24,244 nucleotides of DNA from Cylindrodendrum hubeiense (GCA_014621425.1 JAANBB010000532.1:1-24244); one strand, 5' to 3'. Positions 8,878-20,197 are shown, counted from the first letter of the stretch. Notes: generated from the sequence alone by a model not told the origin. Numbers and translations are program-made.

Positions 8878-10686
8878 TCCCGGGTGAAAGTTGCATGGGG
8901 GCAACCACTGGACAAGCGGGGCTCTGTCTTAGACGGTGGCCGGTACTTGGTTCGGGAGCAGTCGAATGCGTAGGAGAGGGGCTTATGCAAGCCCGAAGAG
9001 TAAGGAGATGAGGGACGATAGTGTCGGTCTGGTTAGGATCGAGGCCCCTGAACCTCCACGTTGTTTAGAGTTGGAGGATGACTGATTGCCCACCTTCTAC
9101 GCTAGGTAGGCATGCAGTAGATGCTCAGGGACGCGTGGAATATCTCGAGGCTCTTGGGCAGGCAAGTAGGGACTCTTTCTGCCTTGGTCCCGCCTGAGAC
9201 ATAGGCACTGGACCACAACTGCACCTGCCAATTGAGCATTTTCAGGGCTACGGTCAACGTTCTGCATGCGAGGCAAGAGTCAATGGGATCTAGCAACGCC
9301 CAACTTAGCGAGCACATGGCGGTCACGAGTCTTGGAGGCTTCATTTGCGTCGTCAGCAACACTTGGATTAGCACTGTGCCCTTCTTTGATTTATTCCCTT
9401 GGGGTACAAGTCTCTCAACCGTCGCTAGAGGTAGTACTCAACTCTCGCCCTAATGTTACACCGACCCTGCTACCCTAGATTGGCTAGCCAGGCCTGAGCA
9501 ACGTCCCAAATGATGGTAAAAATTCCACAGCCTACCTCACGCTTGCAGTCTCAGCCATGAGCGGCACTTAGGGCCGGTAGGCTCGGGCTACGGCAAGCCC
9601 AGATCATGCCTACCGCAACTCGGGGACTACAGACACGACGACAGGGATCTGCCTACCGTCTGGTTGGCCCGGTCGAGGCCGCATGTCATCGCCTCCCATC
9701 AGGACTAGGCCGGGCGTCAGTGTTGGTCGACAAGAACCAATGACGCAGGCCAAAATTGGCATTACACGTGCCCGGAACCGAGAGCGCAAAGGACATGCAA
9801 TCTAGGTTGACAACCTGCCAGGGCCCGGGGTTACGGTGGCACTGCAAAATGAACGAGATCTCGGGGTTTCGGCGGGTTAGTGGGGGTCGTTGTGTGGCGG
9901 TCCTGGCGGCCCCTCTTCCCGTCTCGGAGTCTCGTCAACAATGTTGTTACCAAGATGGAGGCTGTTAACGGATGGCGCAGTTTTCTACGGCGCTGCTATC
10001 AGGCCCAATCCCACCTCTCGCGACGGTTGCTTCACCTCACACTCCCGAGTCATCAGCCGTGTCCGGTGTGCCCCACCTTCGACTCCCGAACTCAACTCCC
10101 GGAGTCCCAAAACGGCATCCGCCCTCCTCACTTCCCCAGACGACCCCACACGCGCCGCTCCAAAGATGCAAGCCCATGACACTTGGTCAGCCATGGGATT
10201 CGCTGACGTCGAGCCTCCTCGTACTCTGGGCTCTCGACCAAGACTGTGGACGGGGGCTGGCACCGCTGCATCCACCCCGAGCTCCTCTGCCGACCAAATC
10301 CTGGGTCTGGATTGCCCGCCTTGTCCGTGGATATGGAGTCTCTTTGCCCAGCGACTGTCCGGGACCCTGTTCCCCTCTGCGAAGCGCCTCCAGTCTGATC
10401 TTCCCGAGATGCATGCCGTGATTTAGTGCATTGTGTCATTGAGCCCAGCGGCCGCCAACCCCCGTCTCTTTGTCCCAGTCGCCTCGGCTCGCCTACTGTA
10501 TCCTTCCCACCGCTGGCGCTGACCCGACGCTTCCATGAATCCACGCTCGACTCCGAGATTTTGTTGCTGATTATTTAGTGTCCCGAATTCCTTTTCGTTT
10601 TAACAACCTGAACCATCAAACTCGACTCCTGGCACCTAGAAAGGCACCCTTTGAATCGTTTGTACTATTTACCCAATATTATCACC
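8878..10686. other. Divergent intergenic region upstream of the monooxygenase
   Basis: This 1.8 kb lies between the minus-strand unknown gene and the plus-strand monooxygenase. From about 9880 to 10550 it is GC-rich, with overlapping stop-free frames on both strands (for example plus 9890-10426 and minus 10128-10544). None has a recognisable motif, plausible splicing or a consistent third-position bias, so I call no gene. The last 130 bases before the ATG at 10687 are the likely monooxygenase core promoter and leader (TTATTTAG, then a pyrimidine-rich run). The frames could be remains of a lost gene, which I cannot show. Confidence 0.45.
9749..9770. promoter_or_regulatory. Palindrome GCCAAAATTGGC followed by CACGTG
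   Basis: GCCAA-AA-TTGGC (9749-9760) is a symmetric site with half-sites separated by two bases. CACGTG (9765-9770) is an E-box as bound by bHLH factors. CCAAT occurs just before (9737-9741). The three sites lie ~920 bases upstream of the monooxygenase ATG. A regulatory role is inference from clustering alone. Confidence 0.25.
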
Positions 10687-12787
10687 ATGGCGTCGAGTCA
10701 AATGGAGCAGGATCGCTCAAACTACTATGATATTGGTATGTTCGCTCTACCTGGTGTCGCACGCATCGGTATGGGCTTGCTAACAAACTTTCTTGCCAGT
10801 CATTGTGGGAGCTGGACCGGTTGGTCTGATGCTGTCGACAATCCTGGCTCGTTGGGGTTACAAGATCAAGCACATCGACAACCGACCCGAACCGACGGCT
10901 ACCGGTCGCGCGGATGGTATTCAGCCACGCTCCCTGGACCTCCTGCGAAACATGGGTCTGAAGTCGGCCATCATGGCCCACAAGCCCGCGCGCGTCTACG
11001 AGGTTGCATTCTGGGACCCCCCCACGTCAGGACGTGGCATTGAACGAACAGGAACATGGGCTAGCTGCCCGGAGTTTATTGATGCTCGGTATCCCTTCAC
11101 AACCCTACTACACCAGGGCCTAATTGAGAGAGTCTTCATTTCAGACCTCGAGAAGAACGGCGTTCAAGTCCAGCGACCATGGACCATTACGGGTTTTTCT
11201 TCAAACGAGCAGGCGAACCCTGAGTACCCTGTTCAAGTTGAGTTGGAGCACGTTGACGGAACTGCCAAAGAGTCTTTGCATGCCAAGTATCTTTTTGGTG
11301 GTGAAGGCGCAAGGTCCTTTATTCGAAATCAACTCCAGATTGGAGTCACGCACAAGGACCCCATTGCTTATGTCTGGGGTGTTATGGATGGTGTAGTCAT
11401 CACTGACTTTCCTGATATCAAGGTGGGTTTGAGTCTGGCTTACTGCCTTTCGACCTTGCACTGACAACCGAGTAAAGATGAAATGCACAATCCACAGTGA
11501 GCATGGCTCCATCATGGTTATCCCCCGAGAGGACAATATGGTTCGCCTCTATATTCAGATCGCCTCATCGACGGACTCGGATTGGAACCCGAGAAAGACT
11601 GCCTCTGAGGCGGATGTGCAAGAATCAGCCAAGAAGATTCTGCATCCCTACAACATTGAGTGGGAGCGTGTTGAGTGGTACTCTGTGTATCCCATTGGAC
11701 AGGGCATTTCTGATCGCTACACACTGGATCAACGAGTATTCCTGGGTGGCGATGCTTGCCACACACACAGCGTGAGCAACCTTCCCCTGTCTGTGACCCA
11801 GTGGTTGTAACTGACATTCTGTAGCCCAAAGCAGGCCAGGGAATGAACACGGCTTTCCTCGATGCCCAAAACCTGGCGTGGAAGATTCATGCTGTCGAAG
11901 CCGGCTTCGCCAACCGCGAGATCTTAAAGACGTACGAGCCAGAGCGCAAGGAGGTGGCAGAGACACTGCTTAGCTTTGATAACCGATATGCCAAGTTGTT
12001 CTCCCAGCGACCACCTCCGGCGGACACGGTGAAGGCTGCGACAGACAGTCACGCCGACAACAAGAACCACGAAGATAACGCCTTCATCAAGACTTTTAAG
12101 GAGTCGTGCGCGTTCACCAGCGGATACGGAGTATCCTACGGACCTAACGCTCTGAACTGGTCGCCGGAGCACTTGGCCAAGTCGCCGCTCATCCACCCTA
12201 AGGGCACCAAGCTGTCGACGGGACGTCTGTTTATTAATTCAAATGTGACCAGAGTTGTCGATGCCAACGTGGTGCACCTGGAGCAGGAGGTGCCTCTCAA
12301 CGGAGCGTTCCGCCTTTTTGTCTTTGGAGGAGACATTTCTAAGACCTCAAGGGCCCTACGAGATTTCGGCAACAACCTTAACAACAAGAGGTCATTCTAC
12401 TCGGCATACCTGCGGGAGGACCTGGGTCAGGTCTCTCACCACGAAAAGCATAACCCCCACAGCCACTTCTTCACCTTCTGCACTATTTTTGCCGCGAGGA
12501 GGCCCGAAATTGAGATCTCTCGTGACCTGCCGGAGGTGCTTGCGCGATACAGGGACCATGTCTACGCCGATGACCGATCGGACGCTCGATTCCCCGACGC
12601 CAAGGCCGTGGCGCACGCCAAGATGGGCCTGGATGAGGATCTTGGCGGAGTTGTGGTTGTACGACCAGACGGCTACGTGGGCGTGGTGGTTAGCCTGGTT
12701 GAGGGTAGTGGGACTGTTGACGCCTTGAACGAGTACTTCTCGACGTTCTGTTCCAAGAAGCTGGGTGAGGTCATGGCACAGCTGTGA
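10687..12787 (+). CDS. FAD-dependent aromatic hydroxylase, phenol 2-monooxygenase type
   Basis: Four exons (10687-10735, 10800-11422, 11478-11771, 11825-12787) sum to 643 codons, i.e. 642 aa, close to the ~660 of fungal phenol hydroxylases. Introns are 64, 55 and 53 nt; the first has a perfect GCTAAC branch and the second a CTGAC. The ATG lies in [28 protein letters not shown] (residues 17-36) is the FAD-binding Rossmann GxGxxG motif. [18 protein letters not shown] is the next conserved block. [20 protein letters not shown] carries the GD motif (Asp316) binding the FAD ribityl/phosphate. The C-terminal ~200 residues match the thioredoxin-like dimerisation domain of this family (GRLFINS to [10 protein letters not shown]). 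The family uses NADPH and O2 to ortho-hydroxylate phenols or related aromatics in the cytosol; the substrate here is unknown. Odd point: the DG motif, normally CDGAxS or ADGAxS, reads GGEGARS (Glu185). No catechol dioxygenase gene is adjacent. Confidence 0.95.
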
Positions 12788-14040
12788 TGTGACAGGGTTG
12801 GTTAAGTGGGCATTGTTACATGAATGACTGGATGGGATGGATAGAAGTGGGTTGACACGAATATCTCGTTGGTTGGGATAGCGTTTTGTAACTGAATAGT
12901 AGATTAAAAAGATATTTAACAAGGTTTATGATTAATTTCCCAGACTCCAATATGCCTGACCATGCCCAGCAACCAGCCTTGCTAGATTTCGCCTCGTGAA
13001 ATGTCACATTGGGTGCACTGTTAGTCTGTTGATGATTCTCCTTTGAATAGTTGTATACGGGTGTGTGCGAATAGCAATAGTCTTGTTTACTAGGTACTGG
13101 GTACAACGTAGTACGTAGCAGTATACTATGTACCTTCGTCTACCCATGCTAGGTCGAAGTTGCAATATGCACATCAAATATTAACCTGGACAAGCAGGGT
13201 CTAACAATGAGTGCTGCGCTGCGGCATTGTGTCTGATTGACCAATGAAAAGTGGCGACAGCGGGAAACTCTGACCCAAAATGTCACCCAATGGGAACCAA
13301 TGGTAGGCCGGTCCTAGCGCCTCGGCGGCCCCGCCCAAGCTTTTCCGTTTGTCCAAAAACTCCACCGAAACCTCGCTGAAGCTCGCCCAGCCTCAGTGAT
13401 TCCTTCAACACCACAGCGCGCTCCCGCAGCGCAGCTAGCACCCACCACCGCCTGGACGCCCGCGATGCCATCGCCCCGATCGACCCTGACGAAATAGGCG
13501 ACCACCTCGAGCCAACATATACGTACCTGGAGTGATTGCGCATCCCCCCTCCCCGTTTGGGAGAAAGCGCCCGCGCGCGCCACTCTGGGCGAGGTTCTAG
13601 AAGAGAACGCGCCTCGCCCGAGTTACTGATCTGGTTGGCGTCTACTGATTGACGTCGTGCCTTGGGCCCCGCAAACAAACACCCTCTTGAACGCGCAGCT
13701 GCAGACTCACCTTTGGTAAGACAACTTCACTTTCGCATTCAACTTCTCTTCACTTCAGCTGGCTGCCAACTTCTTTCACACTGCTTTCGATCAACGTCCG
13801 TTTGTTCCTCGTCATTGTTCTCTCCTTGGCCATCACAGTACCGCTTCCTTTGTTGTCGCCGGCCTCGCTTCTATTAACGAATCGTATTTCCTCCGCGCCT
13901 TTGCGCCCTCGCGCCTTCTCACATTGCTGGCGTCTCCGTTGGTCTTGAACCCTTTTCTCCTTCTAGAACACACATCTTCTTTGGCCGTTGCCGCCTCGTC
14001 GCTTGCCGCCTCGTCGCTTGCCTTCTACTCTGCGACGACC
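12788..14040. other. Intergenic region and long leader upstream of the Ulp1 gene
   Basis: It contains the monooxygenase 3' UTR, a TAC/GTA-rich stretch (13085-13135) and then the promoter and leader of the protease gene. The last 350 bases are strongly pyrimidine-rich, as is usual around fungal transcription starts. GTAAGA at 13716 followed by TTCAG (ending 13758) or ATCACAG (ending ~13838) could mark an intron in the 5' UTR. No separate gene is supported; a short coding-like frame at 13380-13532 is discussed in the findings. Confidence 0.5.
13988..14017 (+). repeat. Perfect tandem duplication of a 15-bp unit in the Ulp1 leader
   Basis: TTGCCGCCTCGTCGC is repeated exactly twice, with a third partial copy (TTGCC) following, 20-50 bases before the ATG at 14041. 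It lies in the presumed 5' UTR. Replication slippage is the simple explanation. Confidence 0.9.
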
Positions 14041-17000
14041 ATGTCTTCATCTCCCTTTGCGCGTTATGGCGTCCATGCCTCCGCTGACAGTCGCGGCTTC
14101 TCCAGACCACGGCACTTGAAAGTAGCCCCTTCCCTCCCTCGACCACGAACTCCCGCTGCCCGAGCAGCCCGCCGAGCACCTTCTCAAGAACCCCCCCCAG
14201 GAGCCCCTCACCCAAGAGCCCCTCAACCATATCACCACCCCGCCAAGACGCATCAGACGGCCCAACAGCCGCTTCCTCATCGATACTCCGGGTCATCGCG
14301 CAGACTCCGCTTCCCTACCTCTTACTCGACCTCCTCCTCGGCCTCGAATCCGGCCCCGTTGGGAACGTCGTCAGAAGCCTCCAAAGCCCCCAGCGCCTCC
14401 GCCTCTTGCGCCCTCTCCAGATAACGAGGCTGATATCGTCGTGATCAATGGCATTGGCACATGCAAGCGCCGCGCTCAAGACACTGAACTCGACCTCGTT
14501 GCCTCCGCCAAAGACATCAAAGACCTTGGATCCCCCATTGTCATTCATCGCAAAGGACAAATCGTATCCATCGAAGACTCCGATCAAGACGTACAGGTGA
14601 GCACACCTCCTGAAGCCCTTCTTCTGAGTTAACCTGGTCGACTAATCTGTTTCAAGGCCTCGGACCACATGCGTTGGAATATTCCAATCCTCGCATTCTG
14701 GACCAGGATGATCTCCAGTGTTTACACGGCCGTCTCTGGCCTCACGGGCCGGATAGGACGATGGAGTATGTACCAGTCTCTTACCTCTACTATTGCATAT
14801 ACGTATACTAATGGTTCATCTAGTCAGTCCCAAGTCGTATGAGGTGGCGGAGTTCCGCTCCTACCTCAATGACCACCAGGTCATCAACAAGCGCGTCAAG
14901 CTGAGCTGCGATGAGGAAGATGCCCAGATACGCTGGATCGACCGAAACGCCCTCAGCGACCTTATTGACGACTACAAGGCCTTTGCCAAGGGGATTGGCA
15001 AAGTGTGGGAGTCTATCGAATCTCACAACTCCCGTCAGCAGATGAACAAGGCCCTGGAACCACTCCGCTATTCCTTAGCCGATAACGACAATGATCGCGC
15101 ACTTCTGAACACCACTGACGGCCATGATCTCTGTCAACTCTTCTCACTCCAGTTTAAGCGCGCATTTGACGCGCTTGACAACGTCTATGAAATCGGCGTC
15201 ATAGTCAAGATCCGAGACACCAACGAATTGGTCCCACCTACCTTGGATTACAAACTCACCCCCCAAGGCCTGGACACCATGAACTCAATCAAGACGTTTC
15301 TATCTGCCCCAGCACTCCCGACCATCTGCAAAGAAGTCCTCCAAATAACGAACAAAAACCACCTTCAAATCTCCAAATCCTTCATAGACCAGATCATACT
15401 CGACCTCGAGGCCATCACGCACAACATCCCCGCACCTAGCTACGTCCTCTCGAGCCAATTTCGCCATAAACTTCAACAAACTTTCCCTCCCCCTAAGCGG
15501 ACTGACTTGGATACGCATCTTCTCCTTCCCGGCGCTTTCCCAGACGTTGAGGAGCCTCAGCAGGCTCAGGCTCAGACTAAACCCAAACCCACACCTGTTT
15601 ATCAACCTGACAAGGTGCCATCCCCCGTGCTGCAACCCCCGGAATATTTCCCTCCGGTTATTTCGCGGCCAAAGTATTACAAGACCGACTTTCTCCGAGC
15701 CGACTTCTTAGAAGCAAGTATCGCTCAGATAACGCCTGAGGAATACCATGAACGCTTCTATCACGAAAGCGAAGAGCATCGTATCATCAAGGGCAATTAC
15801 ATCACCGAATTCTCCCCCAAGGTGCCCCTCACTGTGAGTGAAGCTGGAACGATACGCTCGATCCTCAAAAGCAAACGAAAACATCCATCTAGATGCACGC
15901 CTAAGCGGCTGGGAATAAGGCGTCCACCCAAGGCAGTGCGATTCACAGACTCCACCTTGAGCCCACAGCCCAGATCACAGGTTGGACTAGATGTCCCAAG
16001 AATCCTTGAGAAGAAAGAAGAGCCTGCACAAACGAAGAAGATTGAATTTGATGACACCAAGACTCAACCCCCTCAAATAAACAGGTTCCGCGATGACAGT
16101 CCTGAGACTCAGATTGAGAAAGATTTTAAGACGCGGCTCCTCAATGAGGACGAAGTCCTCGAGTGGTCGAAGGTACATTCTCGCCGCTCATCCCAGATTT
16201 TCCGGTTCCATGAAAAGGAAGATCCTATTAGCCCCTCAGTCCGCATTGATGAACTCTTTGCCATACCCTCTATCAAGCCTCTCGAGATCAGTGATGATTC
16301 CAAGGCCGGAATCGCTATTCGAAAGGAGCAGGCAGCACTGAAAGCAGCTGAAGAAGCTCGACGCGTGGCTGAGGCAGCCAGACGTGCCGCCGAAGAGAAG
16401 GCTCGACGCGAACTTGAGGAGCGCCTGGCTAGTTCTGGGGGGCTTCGAGTCCCCACTCAGACGCTTGTCACAGCGGTGCCTGCTGCGTGGCAGACACGAG
16501 CCCAGGATACCCTCCGAGTTGCAGGGACGACTACTTTGGCGACCACTGGCGAGGGAGTCGATTTACGACGCCATGATTTTGCTAAGGTGGTTCCGGCTAC
16601 AGAGTGGCTTAACGATGAGATTGTCAATGGATCTCTCAATTGGCTTGACCAAGCTGTCAACTCGGCTGCTGGCATTAAGGATGTCAAGAGGAACACAAGG
16701 AAGTGCCTGGCCATGTCGTCTTTCTTCTTCAAGCGACTCCAAGACCAGGGCGTGACCCGAACACAGCGAACTCTACGACGATATGGAGTCGAGAAGAAGA
16801 ACTTGCTCGACGTCGACACCATCTTGGTGCCCATTTGCGAGCGTTCGCACTGGACCCTCCTCGTCATCCGCCCCTCAAAGCGGACCGTGGCCCACATGGA
16901 CTCATTGAATCCTCGAGGCAACGCCGCAAACACCAACCTCGGGCTTGCGTGGATGAAGGACGTGCTGGAAGAAGAGTTCCAGGAGGCGGAGTGGAAGGTG

Positions 17001-17198
17001 ATGCGTCACGAAGCCCCCATGCAAACCAATGGTTACGACTGCGGAGTCCACACTATCACCAACGCCATGTGTTTGGCTTTGGGACTCAGCCCCATCGATT
17101 CTTACGTGGCAGAAGACATGCCCGAACAACGAATCAGGCTTGCGTGTATGTTATTGAACGGTGGCTTCAAGGGCGAGTTTGACTTGCGAGTATATTGA
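14041..17198 (+). CDS. Ulp1/SENP-type SUMO protease (peptidase family C48)
   Basis: The reliable frame is 14126-14596, 14657-14765 and 14824-17198 (984 aa). Introns of 60 and 58 nt have ACTAAT branches; the 60-nt one ends in CAAG. The catalytic domain fills the last ~200 residues: it begins RRHDFAKVVPATEWLNDEIV and carries the Cys-protease set His (SHWTLLVI, codon at 16848), Asp (AHMDSL, 16899), Gln and nucleophile Cys (QTNGYDCG, Cys codon at 17040). This family matures SUMO precursors and removes SUMO from targets, often at nuclear pores. The N-terminal ~780 residues are mostly disordered, Pro-rich and basic, with an Ala/Glu/Arg-rich helix (~EEARRVAEAARRAAEEKARR) before the protease domain. 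Odd point: the good-context ATG at 14041 (MSSSPFARYG) is one base out of frame with the rest; the downstream frame has TGA and TAG at 14117-14125. Either a 55-nt intron 14071-14125 with weak donor GTCCAT, or a one-base indel near the C-run at 14126, is needed. Confidence 0.92.
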
Positions 17199-18650
17199 TT
17201 CGATTATTATGTCTAACTTTGTATGTTACTCTGGCGTTTGGGAGGTCAAAGAGTGGAAGAGGAAGCTCTGTTGAATGACATTGGGTGTTTGGCATGATAC
17301 CAAAAGAGCAAAGGAAGCAAGCAGTTGCATGGACTGGCGTTTTTTGGATGACAGAGGAGGAGGTACAGAAGCTCGCCGCAGTGGCTTGAGCATGGGCATT
17401 GCAGATGAGGAGAAAGGGCACTAGATGCGGGAGAGAGAGAGGGCACCCGACTGAGAGACGAATGCTAGGGTTGGATGTTTGTATCATTCATCAGTGGGGC
17501 TCTAGGCAGGCATAGCAATAGACAACCTGTCACGTTCAAGTGTGCGCCCCCTTGAGTTGTGCAGATTCCCGACGATGTTCTTGGCAACATGGCGTGAGCG
17601 TGTGACTACACTCCTTTGTTTCAACATGGCCGCCTCCGAAGATTGTTGGCCCGCCAAGGCTGTCTTCAACGTACCTGTGCATACTGTAAGTGCAAGCAAT
17701 GGGTGTTCAACAGGGGGGCGTGGGGAGACATCAGCACGGCCAACAAGTTCATGACAAACCGACTGCAGGCGGGACACGAGCAGCGGGTCCACGCCATGGT
17801 TGTATTCCGATCCGGCCCCGACGGCGTCCCAAGCAGATCCATCGCCCTAGGGCGTGTCTTGTTACGAGTTCCCACAGGTGGATAGCAGCGGCAATGCGTG
17901 GGGCTTTGGGGACGACATGTGACGAGAAGAAGATAATTTGTCTCCAGCGCCTTCCCACTTTGGAGTCGTCGAGTTTTTCGTCGGCAGAGATATGCATATG
18001 GCAGAGCCCTGAGACATGCCGGAGTCAGGAGGGAGGATGTCACCTTGCCCGCAAGCGGGACCTAAGCTGTAGAATGAGAGGGGCAGAGGCGAGGGGCGGG
18101 AGCAAGGGGCGGGAACTCAGGACGTGTGACTGCGCATGCGGCCTCACATCGGCGAGAGGCTTGCGGTGGTCTTGGATGAAGATGCCAGCGACAGACAAGG
18201 TTGACTTTGGTGGAGGGACGGGACGGGATATTCGAGAAAAATTCGGGAAGCTTTCGAGAATTCCAAGCTCGGACAAAGGTTTCACACCAAATGGGGGGGC
18301 GTTCTCAAGTAGCACAGGGAGATCAAATGCGGCCGCCAAGACAGGTCAGAACGGGAAAGACAATGGACTGACTGCCCTGGGATCGGCATCTTGAATCTCG
18401 GTGTCTTGGTCCGGGAGTTTCACCCGCAACATCGGCAGGGCTCCGAGTCCAACAACAAACTTCGCCACTAAAACGCAAAAGTAGAGGAGAACCTGCCGAC
18501 GTGTAGTTTGCCACACCAACCTGTGGCGCCGAGTAATCTCCATCTGCGGCCTAGGGAGTGGGCTGAACAAACAACGATGTACGGATGGAGACTGATGCTT
18601 GTCGTTGACGGTGAGACGGGGGCCATTTCTGGACGCGGTGCGTTCCGTGG

Positions 18651-18703
18651 TGTGTGCGTGTGTGTGCGTGCGTGTGCCATCGGCGAGCGTGCCATCGGTG
18701 AGC
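18651..18703. repeat. TG-rich run and adjoining 15-bp tandem duplication
   Basis: TGTGTGCGTG occurs twice in tandem (18651-18670) and runs on as CGTGTGC. It is followed by a 15-bp unit GTGCCATCGGYGAGC present twice (18674-18688 and 18689-18703) with one mismatch. Alternating pyrimidine-purine DNA of this kind is a simple-sequence tract. No function is evident. Confidence 0.85.
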
Positions 18704-19650
18704 GAGCAGCAGTGGCCGGCGGCGGGCGTCCTGTGGAAACCGGGGGCCGTGTTTGTCTTTGATGGCGATGGAATCGGCGAATGCAGTTGGCGTGGTTGAC
18801 GCCCTCATCGCGTACATGTGCAACCCCCTGCCCGGCTTGTCGCCAATGGACCTCTCTCGGAGAGCCAAGACAAAGGTTCTCAAGCCCTTAGCTCAACCGT
18901 GACCAGCCGCAGAATCCAACCGGGGATTGGCCCAGCTCCATCATGGTGATCCAGGCACGTCGGCGCCATCGAGTGGAAACCAAAACGGCCAACAGAGAGG
19001 AAAACACCTGTTTACCCGGCGGCATCCGTCCCCAGCCGGGCCATCGCCAGCGGCGCTGCACAGTTTTCTTGTCGCCTGGCCGTCCTCCTGCTGCTTTAGG
19101 GACCCTGTTGGACGCGGCCCGTCGCCATGTGGGCGGCTAATACGACGCGAATATAGGGAGCATACGCCGCCGTCCCCAAGAGGCAAGGCAAAGGGGAACG
19201 GGTCGATGGTTACAAAAATTTTCTCCGTCGGCGGATGGATCCTGAGGAAGTTGGTTGGTGTCGGTGCGGCCAGCTGGCGCGTAGGATGATTGTGGCATAA
19301 TTTTTCTCTCAGTCTTTCCCCTGGTGAGGCGATGGAGACACGGCGAGGCCGGTTGGAGGAGGCGTGTGGTGGTGTGTGGAGTTGGACAGCTGGAACAAGA
19401 TGGTGGGCAACATGGTGGGCACCGGGTGGATGGTTGGGTGGCATCGAGCGGCACTGCGTCGACTTGGGTGCCAAAACGGGAAGGCTTCTAGAACCGAGCG
19501 CCACTGGGCTGATTCCTTGGCTTCCAGAACGACGTGGGTCGCGACGTGGGTCGGCCCATGGCCCATACTGGGACGCCGTGATCCATCCGGTATGGCCTGT
19601 GCTCGTTTGTCCGGGAATGGCGACCTCGGTGCGGAATGAGCACCAACGTC

Positions 19651-19678
19651 GCAGCCGAAGCAGCGAAGCAGCGAAGCA
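19651..19678. repeat. Short GCAGCGAA tandem repeat
   Basis: Three units (GCAGCCGAA, GCAGCGAA, GCAGCGAA) follow one another, the first with one extra C. It is a minor microsatellite-like repeat in the gene-free region. Confidence 0.8.
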
Positions 19679-19938
19679 CACCATCTGCCCCCCGGCTCTG
19701 GGGGCGTGTCGAGCGCGAACGAACATCTGTGCGTCGTCCACAGACGGGGATGCTGGCCTGGGTTCCTAGATTTGCCCGAGATGGATTGATTGCCTTGAGA
19801 CACATGGACTCTCAATCCGAGAAAAGGGGCGCTGTGAGTGGGTGCCACACCAGCTAGCAGCACGTTCCCATCCATGGCAGGGCAGGGCAGGGCTGGGAGA
19901 GTCGCAACAATCGCAACAATAGGGTTAGACTTCCCTTT

Positions 19939-20003
19939 CCATGCCTTGCTTCCATGCCTTGCTTCCATGCCTTGCCTCCATGCCTTGCCTCCATGCCTTG
20001 CCT
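19939..20003. repeat. 13-bp minisatellite, five contiguous copies
   Basis: Unit CCATGCCTTGCYT is repeated five times without gaps: the first two copies end CTT and the last three CCT, and the array is followed by CCATGG. The only variable base is in the same position of each unit, so two subtypes lie in blocks. Because 13 is not a multiple of three, the repeat cycles through all frames. This explains the peptide repeat (EARHGGKAW type) in an antisense frame, which is therefore not evidence for a gene. Confidence 0.95.
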
Positions 20004-20186
20004 CCATGGCAATCGAGGGTTGGTTGGCTGGCCCTTGTGGTGCTCTTCCATACCCCGACCCGCGTGTACTATAGCTATAGGTACTGTACTTGATCAGTAC
20101 GGTGGCAAGGGGGTGGGGAGAGGTTCGATCCACAAGGGAAGCAGTGCTCTTCATTGAAGGGGCATTGTATTGGGCATCGTTCTTGT

Positions 20187-20197
20187 CCCCCCCCCCC
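20187..20197. repeat. Homopolymer of 11 C
   Basis: Eleven consecutive C on the plus strand between CTTGT and AGGC. Exact length should be treated with care because such runs are prone to sequencing and slippage errors. Confidence 0.9.

Noticed and set aside
590..12787. Secondary-metabolite or aromatic-degradation gene cluster (transporter plus hydroxylase)
   Set aside because: The two genes are 8.5 kb apart with unrelated genes between them, and no polyketide synthase, NRPS, ring-cleaving dioxygenase or cluster regulator is present.
13283..13678. 131-codon minus-strand frame in the Ulp1 upstream region
   Set aside because: Arg/Gly/Ser-rich with no motif, and it lies opposite a pyrimidine-rich promoter; expected in GC-rich DNA.
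13924..14424. 166-codon plus-strand frame overlapping the Ulp1 N-terminus
   Set aside because: Only its part from ATG 14041 is likely used. After ~14126 the neighbouring frame shows much better third-position bias and continues through the splice junction at 14596.
17690..18394. 234-codon plus-strand frame after the protease gene
   Set aside because: Its composition looks random, its first part overlaps other open frames, and no motif is visible.
18941..19741. 266-codon minus-strand frame
   Set aside because: Pro/His/Arg-rich composition typical of chance frames in GC-rich DNA; no splice-consistent continuation and no motif.
20120..20132. GGTTCGATCC, resembling a tRNA B box
   Set aside because: The flanking bases do not form a T stem, and no A box, anticodon arm or acceptor stem is found at the right distance.
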